Assembly: GCF_010726245.1 (NCBI RefSeq)
Contig: NZ_AP022561.1
Span: forward strand, 3,038,001 to 3,102,000
From: Mycolicibacterium aichiense
Lineage (GTDB): Bacteria > Actinomycetota > Actinomycetes > Mycobacteriales > Mycobacteriaceae
Direction: 5' to 3'
DNA: 64,000 bases
Shown here: one piece after another, positions 25,130 to 33,981 of the stretch
Numbering within the stretch: position 1 is the stretch's first letter
Layout of the letters: the number at the start of each line of letters is the position of its first letter
Translations under genes and position numbers: made by a program
The notes under the pieces: generated by a model
The model's database searches: none
The model's input: the letters and a program-made list of their open reading frames with translations, nothing else
What the model was told of the DNA's origin: nothing

Positions 25130-26602
25130 ATGCCGCTGGCCGAAGGCGAGACATTCGCGGGCTATACGATCCTGCGATTGCTGGGCGCGGGCGGGATGGG
25201 TGAGGTGTACCTGGCTCAGCATCCCCGGCTCCCGCGCCGCGACGCCCTCAAGGTGTTACCGGCCTCGGTGAGCAGCGACGCCGAATACCGGGCGCGGTTC
25301 GAACGTGAAGCCGACATCGCAGCCACGCTCTGGCACCCCCACATCGTCGGCGTCCACGACCGGGGCGAGACCGACGGCCAGCTGTGGATCGCCATGGACT
25401 TCGTCGACGGCAATGACGCCGGCGATCTGTTGAAGAACTTCCCCACCGGACTGCCGCAGGCCGAGGTGCTCAAGATCGTCACCGCGGTGGCCGAGGCGCT
25501 GGACTACGCCCACCAACGCCATCTGCTGCACCGCGACGTCAAGCCCGCCAACATCCTGGTGTCCAAGCAGGAAACCGGCGAGGAGCGGATCCTGTTGGCG
25601 GACTTCGGGATTGCCCGGTGGGACAACGATGCCAGTGGGTTGACCCAAACCAATATGACGGTCGGCACGGTGTCCTACGCCGCCCCGGAACAGCTGATGG
25701 GCCGCGACCTCGACGGGCGCGCCGACCAGTATGCGCTGGCGGCCACTGCCTACCACCTGCTCACCGGCACCCCGCCGTTTCCGCATTCCAATCCCGCCGT
25801 GGTGATCAGCCAGCACCTGTCGGCGTTGCCGCCGAGCCTGGCCGACCACCGCCCCGAGCTGGCGAACCTCGACGGAGCGCTGCGCAAGGCGCTGGCCAAG
25901 GACCCTGCGGAGCGGTTCGACCGCTGTGTGGACTTCGCGCGCGCCCTGGCCCACCACATCACCACCCCGGCGTCGGGTGACGGCCTGGCCGACCCCGACG
26001 CCGACGCCACCCGGCTGACCCCGATCACCGATGCGGCGCCCAGCGGCGCGCCGGCCCCGCAGTCCCACAATCGGTGGCTCAAGGTCCTGCTCCCGGTCCT
26101 GGCGGTGCTGCTGGTCGGCGGTGTCGCGATCGCCTTCGTCGCCGGGCGCGACCGCGGGGAGGACGTTGCCGTCCAGGACCTCCGCACCGCCACCACGACC
26201 GCGACCAGCCCGCTGGTCCCGCCGCCCCCACCGCCGGCCGCGACGACGACACCACCGGCCACCGCGACGACGACCGAGACGTCCGAGGCGACCGACACCG
26301 ACACCGTCACTGTCGAGCCGACCCCCACCGCGGTGATCGGCTCGGACTGCACCGAACCGGGCGCGACCGGAACCACCGCCGACGGCGCGACCGCCTATTG
26401 CACGAAGTTGCAGTACACCAACCGCTATCTGTGGTCGGTGCATTCCGACGAGATCCCGAATCCGGTGGTCACGTCGTCGCCGACTTCTCCCATTGCGGCT
26501 CCGCCGACCGAGACCGAGTCCCCGGTCCGTGTGTGTATGCAGGAAACCGGGCATACCCGCTTGCGATGTGCCGAGGAGATATTGCGCGGCAACGGCGGCT
26601 AG
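25130..26602 (+). CDS. Transmembrane Ser/Thr protein kinase (Pkn family) with Cys-containing extracellular tail
   Basis: This 490-residue protein has a Hanks-type kinase domain at residues 12-275: glycine loop GAGGMGEVY (19-27), ATP-binding Lys41, catalytic HRDVKPAN with Asp136, DFGIAR and the activation segment ending [10 protein letters not shown]. One membrane helix lies at about 318-340 ([20 protein letters not shown]). Outside it are a Thr/Pro-rich linker and about 90 residues with four Cys ([22 protein letters not shown]), probably two disulfides. It resembles PknF/PknH-type mycobacterial receptors with a shorter sensor. It begins 9 bases after the TetR gene and ends 9 bases before the photolyase gene. 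Confidence 0.92.
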   Translation: MPLAEGETFAGYTILRLLGAGGMGEVYLAQHPRLPRRDALKVLPASVSSDAEYRARFEREADIAATLWHPHIVGVHDRGETDGQLWIAMDFVDGNDAGDLLKNFPTGLPQAEVLKIVTAVAEALDYAHQRHLLHRDVKPANILVSKQETGEERILLADFGIARWDNDASGLTQTNMTVGTVSYAAPEQLMGRDLDGRADQYALAATAYHLLTGTPPFPHSNPAVVISQHLSALPPSLADHRPELANLDGALRKALAKDPAERFDRCVDFARALAHHITTPASGDGLADPDADATRLTPITDAAPSGAPAPQSHNRWLKVLLPVLAVLLVGGVAIAFVAGRDRGEDVAVQDLRTATTTATSPLVPPPPPPAATTTPPATATTTETSEATDTDTVTVEPTPTAVIGSDCTEPGATGTTADGATAYCTKLQYTNRYLWSVHSDEIPNPVVTSSPTSPIAAPPTETESPVRVCMQETGHTRLRCAEEILRGNGG

Positions 26603-26611
26603 CACCCGACG

Positions 26612-28096
26612 ATGAGCGCTGACGACACTCCGCTGTGGCTGTTCGCCGATCAGCTCGGGCGGGAGTTCTACGGCGGTGAACACGCGCAGCGTCCGGTGTT
26701 GCTGGTCGAGGCGACCTCCGCACTGCGACGGCGCCGCTTTCACCGGCAGAAGCTGCACCTGGTGTTGTCCGCCGTGCGGCACGCCGCGGCCGATCTGGGT
26801 GAGCGGGCAACCCTGGTGCGCGCCGAGACCTACACCGCGGCGTTGCGCGATTACGGCAAGCCGGTGCTGGTGCACGAACCGACATCGTTCGCCGCCGATC
26901 GCTTCGTGCGGCGCCTCCAGCGCGACGGAATGGTTGCCGAGGTGTTGCCCACCCCGGGATTTGCGTTGTCGAGAACCGACTTTCGACGGTGGGCCGGGGA
27001 TCGGCGCCGGTTCCGGATGGAGGACTTCTACCGCGAGCAGCGCAGGCGGTTCAGCGTGTTGATGGACGGTTCCGAGCCGGTGGGCGGGCGGTGGAACTTC
27101 GACGCCGAGAACCGCGAGCCCCCACCCAAGAACGGTGCATCGATCGGCGTCGATGCGCCGTACCACCCGCGCGAAGACGATATCGACGACCAGGTGCGCC
27201 GCGACCTGGATGCGATGGATCTACCAACGGTCGGCGTCGACGGGCCGCGGCTGTTCGCGGTCACCCCGGCCGAGGCCCGCCGGGCGCTGACGAGGTTCAT
27301 CGAGCGTCGGCTGCCGCTGTTCGGCCGGTACGAGGACGCCATGATGGGCGGCGACTGGGCGATGTCGCATTCGCTGCTGTCGGTGCCGCTGAACCTCGGG
27401 GTGCTGCACCCGCTGGACGCCGTGCACGCCGCCGAACAGGCCTACCGGGACGGCACCGCCCCACTGGCCGCGACCGAGGGGTTCATCCGCCAGATTCTGG
27501 GGTGGCGGGAGTACATGTGGCACCTGTACTGGCACTTCGGCCCGGCTTATCTGGACAACAACGCCCTGTCCGCCGACACCCCGCTGCCGGCCTGGTGGGC
27601 CGAACTCGACGCCGACTCGGTCACCGCCGAATGCCTGCGCCAGGCGCTCGGCGGTGTGCGCGACCGCGGGTGGGCGCACCACATCCAGCGGCTGATGGTG
27701 TTGGGCAGCCACGCGCTGCAGCGCGGTTACCAGCCGCGGGCGTTGACCGAGTGGTTCGCCACCGCGTTCGTCGACGGCTTCGCGTGGGTGATGCCGACGA
27801 ATGTGGTCGGGATGAGCCAGCACGCCGACGGCGGCCTACTGGCCACCAAGCCGTACACCTCCGGTGGTGCCTACGTGAACAAGATGAGCGATCACTGCCG
27901 CTCGTGCAGCTTCGACCCCAAGGTCCGCCTCGGGCCGAACGCGTGCCCCTTCACCGCGGGATATTGGGGGTTCGTGCATCGCCACCAGGACCTGCTGGCC
28001 GGCAACAACCGCACCGCGCGCGCGGTGTCCTCGATGGCGCGGCTGACCGACCTGGACGCCGTCGTCGAGCAGGAACGACACCGGGAGACGTTCTAG
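26612..28096 (+). CDS. Fe-S cryptochrome/photolyase (PhrB-like, (6-4) type)
   Basis: This 494-residue protein belongs to the photolyase-related group COG3046. It starts PLWLFADQLG, and the FAD domain has EGFIRQILGWREYMWHLYW and WAHHIQRLMVLGSHALQRGYQP, including the HHIQR feature of this group. C-terminal cysteines in DHCRSCSFDPKVRLGPNACPF, with an earlier Cys (TAECLRQAL), match the four ligands of the [4Fe-4S] cluster in Agrobacterium PhrB. It is expected to repair UV (6-4) photoproducts, with a lumazine antenna. It starts 9 bases after the kinase stop. Confidence 0.9.
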   Translation: MSADDTPLWLFADQLGREFYGGEHAQRPVLLVEATSALRRRRFHRQKLHLVLSAVRHAAADLGERATLVRAETYTAALRDYGKPVLVHEPTSFAADRFVRRLQRDGMVAEVLPTPGFALSRTDFRRWAGDRRRFRMEDFYREQRRRFSVLMDGSEPVGGRWNFDAENREPPPKNGASIGVDAPYHPREDDIDDQVRRDLDAMDLPTVGVDGPRLFAVTPAEARRALTRFIERRLPLFGRYEDAMMGGDWAMSHSLLSVPLNLGVLHPLDAVHAAEQAYRDGTAPLAATEGFIRQILGWREYMWHLYWHFGPAYLDNNALSADTPLPAWWAELDADSVTAECLRQALGGVRDRGWAHHIQRLMVLGSHALQRGYQPRALTEWFATAFVDGFAWVMPTNVVGMSQHADGGLLATKPYTSGGAYVNKMSDHCRSCSFDPKVRLGPNACPFTAGYWGFVHRHQDLLAGNNRTARAVSSMARLTDLDAVVEQERHRETF

Positions 28097-28226
28097 TCAC
28101 ACACCGGTGAAACGAATCCATGCCCTTGTGGCGATAGAGGTCGCAAGAGGCTGGTGTGATCTGCTCGCAGAGCGACTTCCAAGCTCCCTGGGCTATGTTC
28201 GACCGCAGACACAGACGGAGGTTGGA

Positions 28227-28640
28227 GTGAAAAGGCTCATCCTGGTGGCCGCCGGCGCGCTTGCCGCAAGTTCGGCAGCAGCCGCCCTCAGCATGGGGTC
28301 CAGCAGCGCCGACCCCAATGCCGGCGGCACGATGAACATCCTCGGCGAACCGTATTACAAGGCGGTCGCGATCCTGCACGCTCAAGGCATCTCGACGGTC
28401 TTCGGCGGCTCGGTGGGCAGTGACGTTCCGCAGGCCAAGTGCATCGTGCAAAGCCAGAAATACCTGGCCAGCGGCAAGATGTCGCTGATGCTGAACTGCA
28501 CCAAGGCCGCCCAGCCCGACGCGCCTGCACCCAGCGCACCGGGTACGGCGCCCGCCCAGCAGATCCCGTCCGACGGTGGTTCGCGCCCGACTCCGGGTGC
28601 TCCCGGAACCGTCATCGTGACGCCGACTCAGGTCGGCTGA
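28227..28640 (+). CDS. Small secreted protein with Pro-rich C-terminus
   Basis: This 137-residue protein starts at GTG 28227 behind a good GGAGG (28216 region); the frame upstream lacks support. A Sec signal peptide MKRLILVAAGALAASSAAAALSMGSSSA is followed by mature DPNAGGTMNILGEPYYKAVAILHAQGISTVFGGSVG. Two cysteines (AKCIVQ, LNCTK) could form a disulfide. The last ~40 residues are Pro/Ala/Gly-rich. Similar small exported proteins are common in mycobacteria; the function is unknown. Confidence 0.75.
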   Translation: MKRLILVAAGALAASSAAAALSMGSSSADPNAGGTMNILGEPYYKAVAILHAQGISTVFGGSVGSDVPQAKCIVQSQKYLASGKMSLMLNCTKAAQPDAPAPSAPGTAPAQQIPSDGGSRPTPGAPGTVIVTPTQVG

Positions 28641-28694
28641 GCCCGCCCCGCGACGAGCTAGACTCCTCGGCAGTCACTGCCGGGAGGTTTGCCG

Positions 28695-29594
28695 ATGCTG
28701 CGCCCACGCCGTTTCGAACGGGAGATCGATCCGGGCCCGGTGCAGATCCAGGCCCGCAAAGTCGCCTTCGACGTGTCCGGGGCGCCGTTGCACTGGATCC
28801 CGGGCCATCCCGTCGCATCCCACATGGTCGGGCTGCTCAACATCGTCCTCCCGGTTGCCGAGCGATGGTTCGTCGACGCCTACAACGAAGCGCTGCCGCT
28901 GGTGAAGGATCCGCGGCTGGCCGAGGACATGCGCGGGTTCATCGGCCAGGAGGCCACCCACGCCGACACCCACGACAAGGTTCTGCAGGAGCTGATGGTG
29001 GCGCGCGGCGTCGACCCCGAGCCGATCCTGCGCCAGATCGACTACGTGTTCGGTCAGGTGCTCTCGCCAAGCACGTCGGCCGACCCACGCAAGCGGCTGA
29101 ACAATCTGTGCGATCGCCTGTGGCTGATCGCGGCAATCGAGCACTACACCGCGGTACTGGGCGACTTCGCGCTCAATTGCGCCTGGGACGACTACGGCGC
29201 CGACCCCACCCTGGTCGACGTGTTCCGCTGGCACGGCAGTGAAGAGGTCGAGCACCGCAACGTCGCGCACGATGTCGCGGTCTACTTCCACGACAGCTAT
29301 CTCGACCGGATCCGCTCGATGGCCATCGCGGCGACACTGATGGCCGGTTTCTTCAACCGCGGCGCCTGGTTCCTGTGCCGGACGGACCCCAGCCTCGACA
29401 TGAGCTGGTGGCGAATGCAGAAGCTGCGGGCCGACGACTCCAAACGCGGCCTGTTGCCCAAGTACCGCAAGCTCTTCGGCACGACCACGCTGACCTACTT
29501 CCGGCCGAACTACTCACCAGAGGACGTGGGGTCCACCGCGCAGGCGGTCGCCTACCTGGCCAGCTCGCCGGCCGCCCGCGCCGCGCACCTGTGA
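28695..29594 (+). CDS. COG3687/PF10118 protein with ferritin-like di-iron motif, probable oxygenase component
   Basis: This 299-residue protein starts at ATG 28695, with GGGAGG 7 bases upstream. The family is annotated as predicted metal-dependent hydrolase. However, the residues form a four-helix di-iron set: Glu56 (VAERWFVDAYNE), Glu86-x-x-His89 (GQEATHADTH), Glu149 (AAIEHYTAVL) and Glu184-x-x-His187 (SEEVEHRNVAHD). It is translationally coupled (GTGA) to a ferredoxin-NAD(P)H reductase, as expected for a di-iron oxygenase or desaturase that needs electrons. The substrate is unknown; the hydrophobic C-terminal half suggests a lipid. Confidence 0.82.
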   Translation: MLRPRRFEREIDPGPVQIQARKVAFDVSGAPLHWIPGHPVASHMVGLLNIVLPVAERWFVDAYNEALPLVKDPRLAEDMRGFIGQEATHADTHDKVLQELMVARGVDPEPILRQIDYVFGQVLSPSTSADPRKRLNNLCDRLWLIAAIEHYTAVLGDFALNCAWDDYGADPTLVDVFRWHGSEEVEHRNVAHDVAVYFHDSYLDRIRSMAIAATLMAGFFNRGAWFLCRTDPSLDMSWWRMQKLRADDSKRGLLPKYRKLFGTTTLTYFRPNYSPEDVGSTAQAVAYLASSPAARAAHL

Positions 29595-30691
29595 GAGTCC
29601 GGCCACGGCCCGCGCCGCCGAGCGCATCGGGCCGCACTCGCCACGACCCGTTGCTGCGCCTCACCGACGCGTCGATCACAGCGCTGTGGGCGATCAGCGG
29701 TGCAGTGCGACGCCCGGCCACGCCGCGGCCCCGCGAGCGCACGTTCACGCTGCAGGTCGTCGACCGCCGCGTGGTCGCGCGGGATCAGAACGTGGTGGCA
29801 CTGACGCTGGCGGCGCCGGATCGACGGCCCCTGCCGGTGTGGCATCCCGGCGCGCATGTGGACATCCGCCTGCCCAGTGGGCGGATCCGGCAGTACTCGC
29901 TGTGCGGCGACCCGGCCTCGCGCACCAGCTACCGGATCGCGGTGCGGCGCATCCCCGATGGTGGTGGCGGGTCGATCGAGGTGCACGACGACCTTCAGAT
30001 CGGGGCAACGGTGACCACCGGTGGCCCGCGAAATGCGTTCCCGCTCACGGTTCCCGGTTACGGCTCCCCCGCCCGGCAGCTGCGGTTCATCGCCGGCGGT
30101 ATCGGCATCACCCCGATCCTGCCGATGCTGGATGTGGCCCAGCGGCTGGGTATCGACTGGTCGATGATCTGCGCCGGGCGTAGCCACGAGTCCATCCCGT
30201 TCCTCGACGAGATCGGCCGGTTCGGCGACCGGGTGCAGATCCGGACCGATGATGAACACGGAATCCCGACCGCCGCCGAACTTTTGGGCGACTGTCCGGA
30301 TGGCTCCGGCGTCTACACCTGCGGTCCCGCGCCCATGCTGACCGCGATTCGGGCAGCACTGACCGGTCGCGACGACGTCGAATTGCACTTCGAGCGGTTC
30401 GCCGCCCCGCCGGTGGTCGACGGCACGACGTTCACCGCGACAGTGGCCTCGACGGGCGTCACGCTGGCGGTGCGGGCCGAGGAGACGCTGCTGTCGGCGC
30501 TGCAACGCGAGCGCGTCCCGGCACCGTACTCCTGCCAGCAGGGCTTCTGCGGAACCTGCCGCACTCGCGTCCTCAACGGCGTTGTGCAGCATCGGGATTC
30601 GCTTCTCACCGAACCCGAGCGGACCGCTGGGATGATGCTGACGTGCGTATCGCGCGCAGCCGACGGCGCCCACCTGACCCTGGATCTGTAG
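29591..30691 (+). CDS. Oxygenase reductase: FNR-type FAD/NAD(P) domains plus C-terminal [2Fe-2S] ferredoxin
   Basis: This 366-residue protein starts at GTG 29591, overlapping the di-iron gene stop. After an N-terminal ~50-residue extension, the FNR-type flavin-binding domain contains RQYSLCGDP. The NAD(P) domain follows (FIAGGIGITPILPML, TCGPAPMLTAI). The C-terminal plant-type ferredoxin domain holds CQQGFCGTC plus the distal Cys in MMLTCVSR. This is the phthalate dioxygenase reductase/VanB order. It should pass electrons from NAD(P)H to the di-iron protein upstream. It ends directly against the convergent NDH-like gene. Confidence 0.92.
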   Translation: MRVRPRPAPPSASGRTRHDPLLRLTDASITALWAISGAVRRPATPRPRERTFTLQVVDRRVVARDQNVVALTLAAPDRRPLPVWHPGAHVDIRLPSGRIRQYSLCGDPASRTSYRIAVRRIPDGGGGSIEVHDDLQIGATVTTGGPRNAFPLTVPGYGSPARQLRFIAGGIGITPILPMLDVAQRLGIDWSMICAGRSHESIPFLDEIGRFGDRVQIRTDDEHGIPTAAELLGDCPDGSGVYTCGPAPMLTAIRAALTGRDDVELHFERFAAPPVVDGTTFTATVASTGVTLAVRAEETLLSALQRERVPAPYSCQQGFCGTCRTRVLNGVVQHRDSLLTEPERTAGMMLTCVSRAADGAHLTLDL

Positions 30692-32002
30692 TCAGTCGGC
30701 CTTGATCATCGGAATGCCCTCGCTGGTGGAGAACTGGGCATCTTCCTGGCTGGCGAGTCCCATCGACACCAGCGTCCTCGGAAAGATCAGGTCGGTGAGG
30801 TAGGCCAGTGCAACCGCCCACCGGTTGACTCCGCGCGGTATCGCGTACAGGTGATAGGCGCGGGTGACGACCTTCGCGGGCAGGCCGGAGACCTGGATGT
30901 TGAGCGGATTGGCCACGGCCTTGCGCGGGCCGAGGTCGACGACCAAACCCATGTTGCGATGCCGGTAGTCCTTGGCGGTGCCGAATCCCAGGCTGGCGGC
31001 GACGTTGCGCGCCAACGCTTTTCCCTGCCGCACCGCATGCTGTGCGGTGGGCGGGGTGATGGTGCCCGGCTTGGTCAGGTCGGGGACGGCGGCGGCGTCG
31101 CCGGCGGCGAAGACGTCGGGGTGCCCGGGCACCCGCAGGTCCGCGCCGACCTTCAACCGGCCTTTCTCGGTCGGCAGACCGAGCGTCTCGATCAGCGGTG
31201 CGGCGCTCACCCCGGTCACCCAGGCCACCGTCCGGGTGTCGACCCGCGAATCATCGCTGAGCACAACGTGATCGGCGTGCACTTCCTTCAGCGTCAGACC
31301 CAGCCGAACATCGATGCCGCGATCGCGCAGAACTTCCCGTGCGGCTTTGCCGAGTTTCTCGCCCACTTCGGGCATCACCTGTTCGGCAAGGTCCAGCAGA
31401 AGGAAGCGCACCGTTTCCGGGCCGAATCCCATCTGGCGGGCCGCGGCGTCGGCCAGCGCCCGCAGCTGGACGACCAGTTCGGTGCCGGAATACGACGCGC
31501 CGACCACCACGACGGTGCGTCGGGCCGCGGCGACCGCCGGGTCGGAGTCGATACCGGCCAACTCCAGCTGCTCGAGGAAATGGTCACGCAAGTAGAGCGC
31601 CTCGGCGATCGATTTGAGGCCGCGGGCGTAGGTGGCCAGGCCGGGAATGTCGAACAGGCGAGTCACCGAGCCGGGCGTGAGCACCAGCCGATCCCAGTGC
31701 ATCTCGTGGGTTCGGCCCTCGGGGTCGGTGTAGCCGAGCGTGTGCGCCGCCAGGTCCGCGTTGTCGACGCGGCCGCGGATCACCTGAACACCGGGAAGCG
31801 TGCCGGCCAGCGGGATGGAGACGAACCGCGCATCGACAAGGCCGCCGGCCACGTCGGGCAGCAGCGGTGTGTAGAGCATGTAGTCGATCGGCGAAATGAG
31901 GGTGATCTGCACATTTGCGTGGCTCCGGTGCAGGCGACGCTGCAGCCGTCGTGCACATTCGAACCCGGTGAAGCCGCTTCCTACCACCACCACGGACGTC
32001 AT
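30692..32002 (-). CDS. Type II NADH dehydrogenase-like FAD oxidoreductase
   Basis: This 436-residue protein starts at ATG 32002. The FAD-binding GxGxxG is in VVVVGSGFTGFECARRL and the NAD-binding one in VVVGASYSGTELVVQL (about residue 165). The FAD-contact motif VFAAGDAAAVPDL is near 285, and a C-terminal HLYAIPRGVNRWAVALAYLTDLIF membrane-association region follows. This is NDH-2 architecture, transferring electrons from NADH to menaquinone at the membrane face. A -10 TATAAC lies 7 bases before the ATG, suggesting a leaderless mRNA. Longer in-frame sequence upstream is shadow. Confidence 0.88.
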   Translation of the reverse strand: MTSVVVVGSGFTGFECARRLQRRLHRSHANVQITLISPIDYMLYTPLLPDVAGGLVDARFVSIPLAGTLPGVQVIRGRVDNADLAAHTLGYTDPEGRTHEMHWDRLVLTPGSVTRLFDIPGLATYARGLKSIAEALYLRDHFLEQLELAGIDSDPAVAAARRTVVVVGASYSGTELVVQLRALADAAARQMGFGPETVRFLLLDLAEQVMPEVGEKLGKAAREVLRDRGIDVRLGLTLKEVHADHVVLSDDSRVDTRTVAWVTGVSAAPLIETLGLPTEKGRLKVGADLRVPGHPDVFAAGDAAAVPDLTKPGTITPPTAQHAVRQGKALARNVAASLGFGTAKDYRHRNMGLVVDLGPRKAVANPLNIQVSGLPAKVVTRAYHLYAIPRGVNRWAVALAYLTDLIFPRTLVSMGLASQEDAQFSTSEGIPMIKAD

Positions 32003-32009
32003 CGGCCCA

Positions 32010-32015
32010 GTTATA
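32010..32015 (-). promoter_or_regulatory. -10 element of a probable leaderless promoter for the NDH-2-like gene
   Basis: On the minus strand TATAAC ends 7 bases before ATG 32002, so transcription would start at or next to the A of the start codon. No ribosome-binding site is present. Leaderless mRNAs are frequent in mycobacteria. No convincing -35 element is seen. Confidence 0.5.
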
Positions 32016-32092
32016 CCCTCGCCCGGCGAATACAAACTCATGGGTTGGACTGTTGCGCCGCGCCGTGCCGACCGAGCAGGATGGGTAGCCCT

Positions 32093-32866
32093 ATGGCACG
32101 TTCGCTGCTGTCTTCGGTCTGGTCGTCGGCGGCGACCTTCCCGGTGAGCACCGGGGCGGCGATGGCGTATCGCACCCTGTTCATGACCGTCAAGCGGTTG
32201 GTGGTCGGCCGCACGATGACCGTGCGACTCGACGGCGGGGACGTCACGCTGACCGTCACCGAATTCAACTCCCGTCTTGACGTTCGCGGCCTTGCCGTCG
32301 GACAGCTGAACGCCGTCCGGATCGCCGCGACCGATATCCGTTGGGGCAAGCATCATTTCGAAGGCGCCACGATGGTTCTGCACAATGTGCACCTGAAGCC
32401 GGGCGTTCCGCCGGTACTGGTCGCCGCCCCCGTCGAGGTGACCATGGCCGTCTCCACCCAGGCGCTCAACGCGGTGTTCTCCGAGTCGCTGCCCCGGCTG
32501 TCGGGTCACGTCGATGACGACGGGATCGCCAGGTTGCGATGGACCCGCCACCCCCGGCTGGGCAGCGTCGAGGTCGACGTGGAATTGGATGGCTCGACAT
32601 TGTGGTTGCATCCGCGGGCGCTGCGCACCACTCGGCGGCGGTGGGCGTTGCCGACGCGGTTGCCGTCCTACCCGGTGCGGCTCCCGGAGCTGGCCAGCGG
32701 CCTGACCCTGACCAGTCTGTCGTTGGGGCCCAGCTCCTTACAGCTGACCGGTAGCCTCCCGCAGTGGCGGGCCGAGGTGCCCAGGGCGCGCGTCGAGGAC
32801 GTCCTCACCCAACTCAGCGCTGTCGGGCGGCCACTCAATTTCACCGGGCGGTCCCGCCGCGGCTAG
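32093..32866 (+). CDS. DUF2993 / LmeA-like lipid-binding protein
   Basis: This 257-residue protein has the DUF2993 pattern: short N-terminal hydrophobic stretch, then VTVTEFNSRLDVRGLAVGQLNAVRIAATDIRWGKHHFEGATMVLHNVHL and MAVSTQALNAVFSESLPRLSGHV. In mycobacteria LmeA is a periplasmic phosphatidylinositol-binding protein needed for lipomannan elongation. ATG 32093 follows GGATGGG; ATG 32081 is an alternative. The final 129 bases overlap the convergent PAP2 gene. It is divergent from the NDH-2-like gene. Confidence 0.78.
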   Translation: MARSLLSSVWSSAATFPVSTGAAMAYRTLFMTVKRLVVGRTMTVRLDGGDVTLTVTEFNSRLDVRGLAVGQLNAVRIAATDIRWGKHHFEGATMVLHNVHLKPGVPPVLVAAPVEVTMAVSTQALNAVFSESLPRLSGHVDDDGIARLRWTRHPRLGSVEVDVELDGSTLWLHPRALRTTRRRWALPTRLPSYPVRLPELASGLTLTSLSLGPSSLQLTGSLPQWRAEVPRARVEDVLTQLSAVGRPLNFTGRSRRG

Positions 32867-33889
32867 TCGGCGACGCTCGTAACGGCGCACCGCCAGCACC
32901 GTCACGGCGGCCAGCGCCCAACCGAGTAGCAAATCGATGACGTAGTGCTCGGCGGCGTACACCAGCGTGAACGCCATGATCATCACGTAGCCGGCCAGCA
33001 GCGGTCGCCAGCGCCGGGCGACCCGTCCCCACAGAAACGCCGCGATCATCGCCGACAGGCCAGCGTGCAGCGACGGAATGGCCGCGACCAGGTTGACGCT
33101 GGCCTGCCCCTCGTCGAGCAGCGCGCGGGCCACGTCCAGATGCAGCATCGCGAAGCCCCGGCTGGAGATCCGCTCCACGACGTCATTGGCGCCGGGGTGC
33201 TGGGTGGTCACCGGGCCCAGCAGCCCGCCGTCGGCGTGCGGCACCGGGCTGAACATGCACGGTGGTGCGGACGGACCGCCTGCCACATCGGCAGGCTCGC
33301 AGCGAGCGGCCGCCCACGGCGGGGCCGCAGGCAGCACCGCATAGATGGCCAGCGCGGCGAACGACAGCACCAGGAAACGCCGGACGAATGCCTTCCACTC
33401 GGCCCGGTCACGCAGCCACAGCACGCCGGCCACCACGTACGGAAGGATGAAGAACGACATGTACACCGTGCTGATCACCACCTCCCACCAGGGCGGGGAC
33501 GGCATCTTGAGGTGTTCCTGAAGCCACACCGTGGGCACCGCGCCGAACATCCAGCGGTCCACCTCCGGCTGCCACACCCACTGGGTGGGGGTGCCGATCA
33601 GCCCGGCTGCTCCCCTGCTCAGGTCGTAGACAATCAGCACCACAGCGAAGGGCAGCCAATCCCGCACGATCAGCAACACCCGGCGCCTTCCGATGCTGGC
33701 GGCCAGCAGCCCGGTGCACACGTAGAGCAGAACGAGTTCGCGGTTGATGGCCACACCGTTTGTGGCAGTCCACAATACGATTCCGGCGAGCCAAATCCCG
33801 ATGGCGATGCGACGGAGCAGCGTGAGCCGGTCGGTTCTGGGATCCGGATCGCGCTGCGGCGCTTCGGGGTCGACGTCGACGGCGGTCAT
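32738..33889 (-). CDS. PAP2-family membrane phosphatase/transferase (inositol phosphotransferase-like)
   Basis: This 383-residue protein has about six to seven membrane helices. The PAP2 catalytic residues appear as AIPSLHAGLSAMI (SxH motif) and YAAEHYVIDLLLGW (HxxxD motif), the pattern of AUR1-like PAP2_3 proteins that act on polyprenyl or phosphatidylinositol lipids. ATG 33889 gives MTAVDVDPEAPQRDPDP. The C-terminal ~43 residues are encoded antisense to the end of the DUF2993 gene, an unusually long convergent overlap. The tail has no domain and may simply be a read-through extension. Confidence 0.85.
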   Translation of the reverse strand: MTAVDVDPEAPQRDPDPRTDRLTLLRRIAIGIWLAGIVLWTATNGVAINRELVLLYVCTGLLAASIGRRRVLLIVRDWLPFAVVLIVYDLSRGAAGLIGTPTQWVWQPEVDRWMFGAVPTVWLQEHLKMPSPPWWEVVISTVYMSFFILPYVVAGVLWLRDRAEWKAFVRRFLVLSFAALAIYAVLPAAPPWAAARCEPADVAGGPSAPPCMFSPVPHADGGLLGPVTTQHPGANDVVERISSRGFAMLHLDVARALLDEGQASVNLVAAIPSLHAGLSAMIAAFLWGRVARRWRPLLAGYVMIMAFTLVYAAEHYVIDLLLGWALAAVTVLAVRRYERRRLAAAGPPGEIEWPPDSAELGEDVLDARPGHLGPPLREATGQL

Positions 33890-33981
33890 CGCCGTCCACT
33901 CAACCCGTTCATCGGATGGGGTTACCCGCTTTGCGAAAGATTTCGTTAAGACACCGTTAATCGTGACGTGACGGGGCTTTC

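Noticed and set aside
25256..27166. 636-codon minus-strand frame across kinase and photolyase genes
   Set aside because: It is Gly/Arg-rich shadow sequence of two genes with unambiguous catalytic motifs on the other strand.
32003..32611. N-terminal extension of the NDH-2-like protein
   Set aside because: The FAD-binding motif begins at ATG 32002 with a -10 element just upstream; the extension is antisense to the DUF2993 gene.
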